DNA of 47,260 bases from a virus: positions 1 to 47,260 of IMG/VR virus record IMGVR_UViG_3300037119_001799; one strand, written 5' to 3'. Each line of letters begins with the position of its first letter. Within the stretch, counting starts at the first letter, position 1. Below, piece after piece: positions 46,974-47,260 of the stretch. A model generated the notes under the pieces. That model saw nothing but the letters and a program-made list of their open reading frames with translations. It had not been told where the DNA came from and did not search any database. A program made the translations under genes and the position numbers.

Positions 46974-47152
46974 ACCCACGTACCCGCAAAACAGGTGCAG
47001 GGCCACTCAGGCGTCGTCTCATCGACCGGCAGGCCATCCCAATCCATGCACCAGTGCGCCTTCGTTCCCTCCAGAACCCGGCCGCGCCAGCGCAGGCACT
47101 CCTCGTTCCAGGCGATGGCGCGCTCCAGCGGGTCGTTCACGTATATCGTCAT
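46970..47152 (-). CDS. Small Trp/Cys-rich phage protein (60 aa)
   Basis: 'AIAWNEECLRWRGRVLEGTK' followed by AHWCMDWDGLPVDETTPEWP and CTCFAGTW. The 'WC.DWD.LP.DET.PE...C.C' ending is common to small phage proteins of unknown function. Four cysteines near the Trp-rich end could bind a metal. It is coupled by four-base overlaps on both sides. Confidence 0.65.
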   Translation of the reverse strand: MTIYVNDPLERAIAWNEECLRWRGRVLEGTKAHWCMDWDGLPVDETTPEWPCTCFAGTWV

Positions 47153-47253
47153 CGGCTCGCTCCCAGCGTATGCGCCCGCTTGCGGCCTTCGTCTAACTGG
47201 TCCTTCCTGAACCAGCCCATGGCGATCGCCTTCTTTCGTTCCGCCCGCGTCAT
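47149..47253 (-). CDS. Short basic protein or 3' end of a longer gene
   Basis: The frame MTRAERKKAIAMGWFRKDQL with DEGRKRAHTLGASR ends in an ATGA overlap with the next gene. The ATG at 47253 is only seven bases from the window end and the frame stays open beyond it, so this may be the C-terminal end of a larger gene. The piece is very basic. No function can be given. Confidence 0.4.
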   Translation of the reverse strand: MTRAERKKAIAMGWFRKDQLDEGRKRAHTLGASR

Positions 47254-47260
47254 GCCGAGC

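Noticed and set aside
1-47260. Circular joining of the two window ends
   Set aside because: Joining would end the gene at 1-106 after only three more codons, and no terminal repeat is visible, so I treat the window as a piece of a larger sequence.

Overview
The window is a stretch of a tailed double-stranded DNA phage (or prophage) genome, GC-rich and densely coded, with a short-tailed (podovirus-like) virion plan. The markers are small and large terminase, a large portal, a scaffold, a major capsid protein of the N4-gp56 type, two tail adaptor/nozzle-type proteins, a tail fibre, several long helical proteins likely carried in the virion, and a 3452-residue protein built like a phage polyvalent protein. 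The order resembles podoviruses of Proteobacteria that carry one giant virion protein (the Bcep22-type plan). A Gram-negative proteobacterial host is likely. An alphaproteobacterium is a guess from base composition only. No integrase, DNA polymerase, primase, helicase or RNA polymerase is present, so the rest of the genome probably lies outside the window. Genes at both edges continue, or may continue, beyond it.

Layout. At 1-468 there is a truncated leftward gene, an intrinsic terminator and a leftward helix-turn-helix-type regulator. A rightward early operon runs from 506 to 6482. Most of its genes overlap by four bases (ATGA) or one base. It holds two small DNA-binding proteins (HTH and AlpA-like), an ERF-type single-strand annealing protein with its partner, an HNH endonuclease, three small proteins with signal peptides (two cysteine-rich), a DUF3223/DCL protein and two coiled-coil paralogues. 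From 47253 back to 6479 nearly everything is leftward, broken only by a small rightward gene at 7370-7651.

Read in the direction of transcription, the leftward block begins at the right edge with small proteins, a two-helix membrane protein and a beta-helix tailspike-like protein (46631-45414). Next come small zinc-site proteins and the terminase genes (43009-40260), with small membrane proteins interleaved. A 990-base non-coding locus follows (39271-40259), full of inverted repeats and phased repeats. Then comes the head cluster: portal, scaffold, capsid, two small structural proteins and a proline/glycine repeat protein closed by a strong terminator at 32242-32264. The tail cluster follows (adaptor, nozzle, fibre), then putative ejection proteins (26064-19970), the giant protein (19965-9607), two small structural proteins, and a holin/M15 endolysin lysis pair at 9014-8313. 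A probable mobile HNH/AP2-type nuclease gene overlaps the end of the endolysin gene.

How it works together: the early operon would handle regulation and recombination; TerS, TerL and the portal package DNA into the capsid; the adaptor, nozzle, fibre and spike form the short tail; the helical proteins and the giant metalloprotease-containing protein are good candidates for co-injection with the DNA; and holin plus peptidase release progeny. The most unusual items are the giant protein, with a visible HEWGH zinc-protease motif and five FSPR-type motifs between its domains, and the hairpin-dense non-coding locus between terL and the portal operon.
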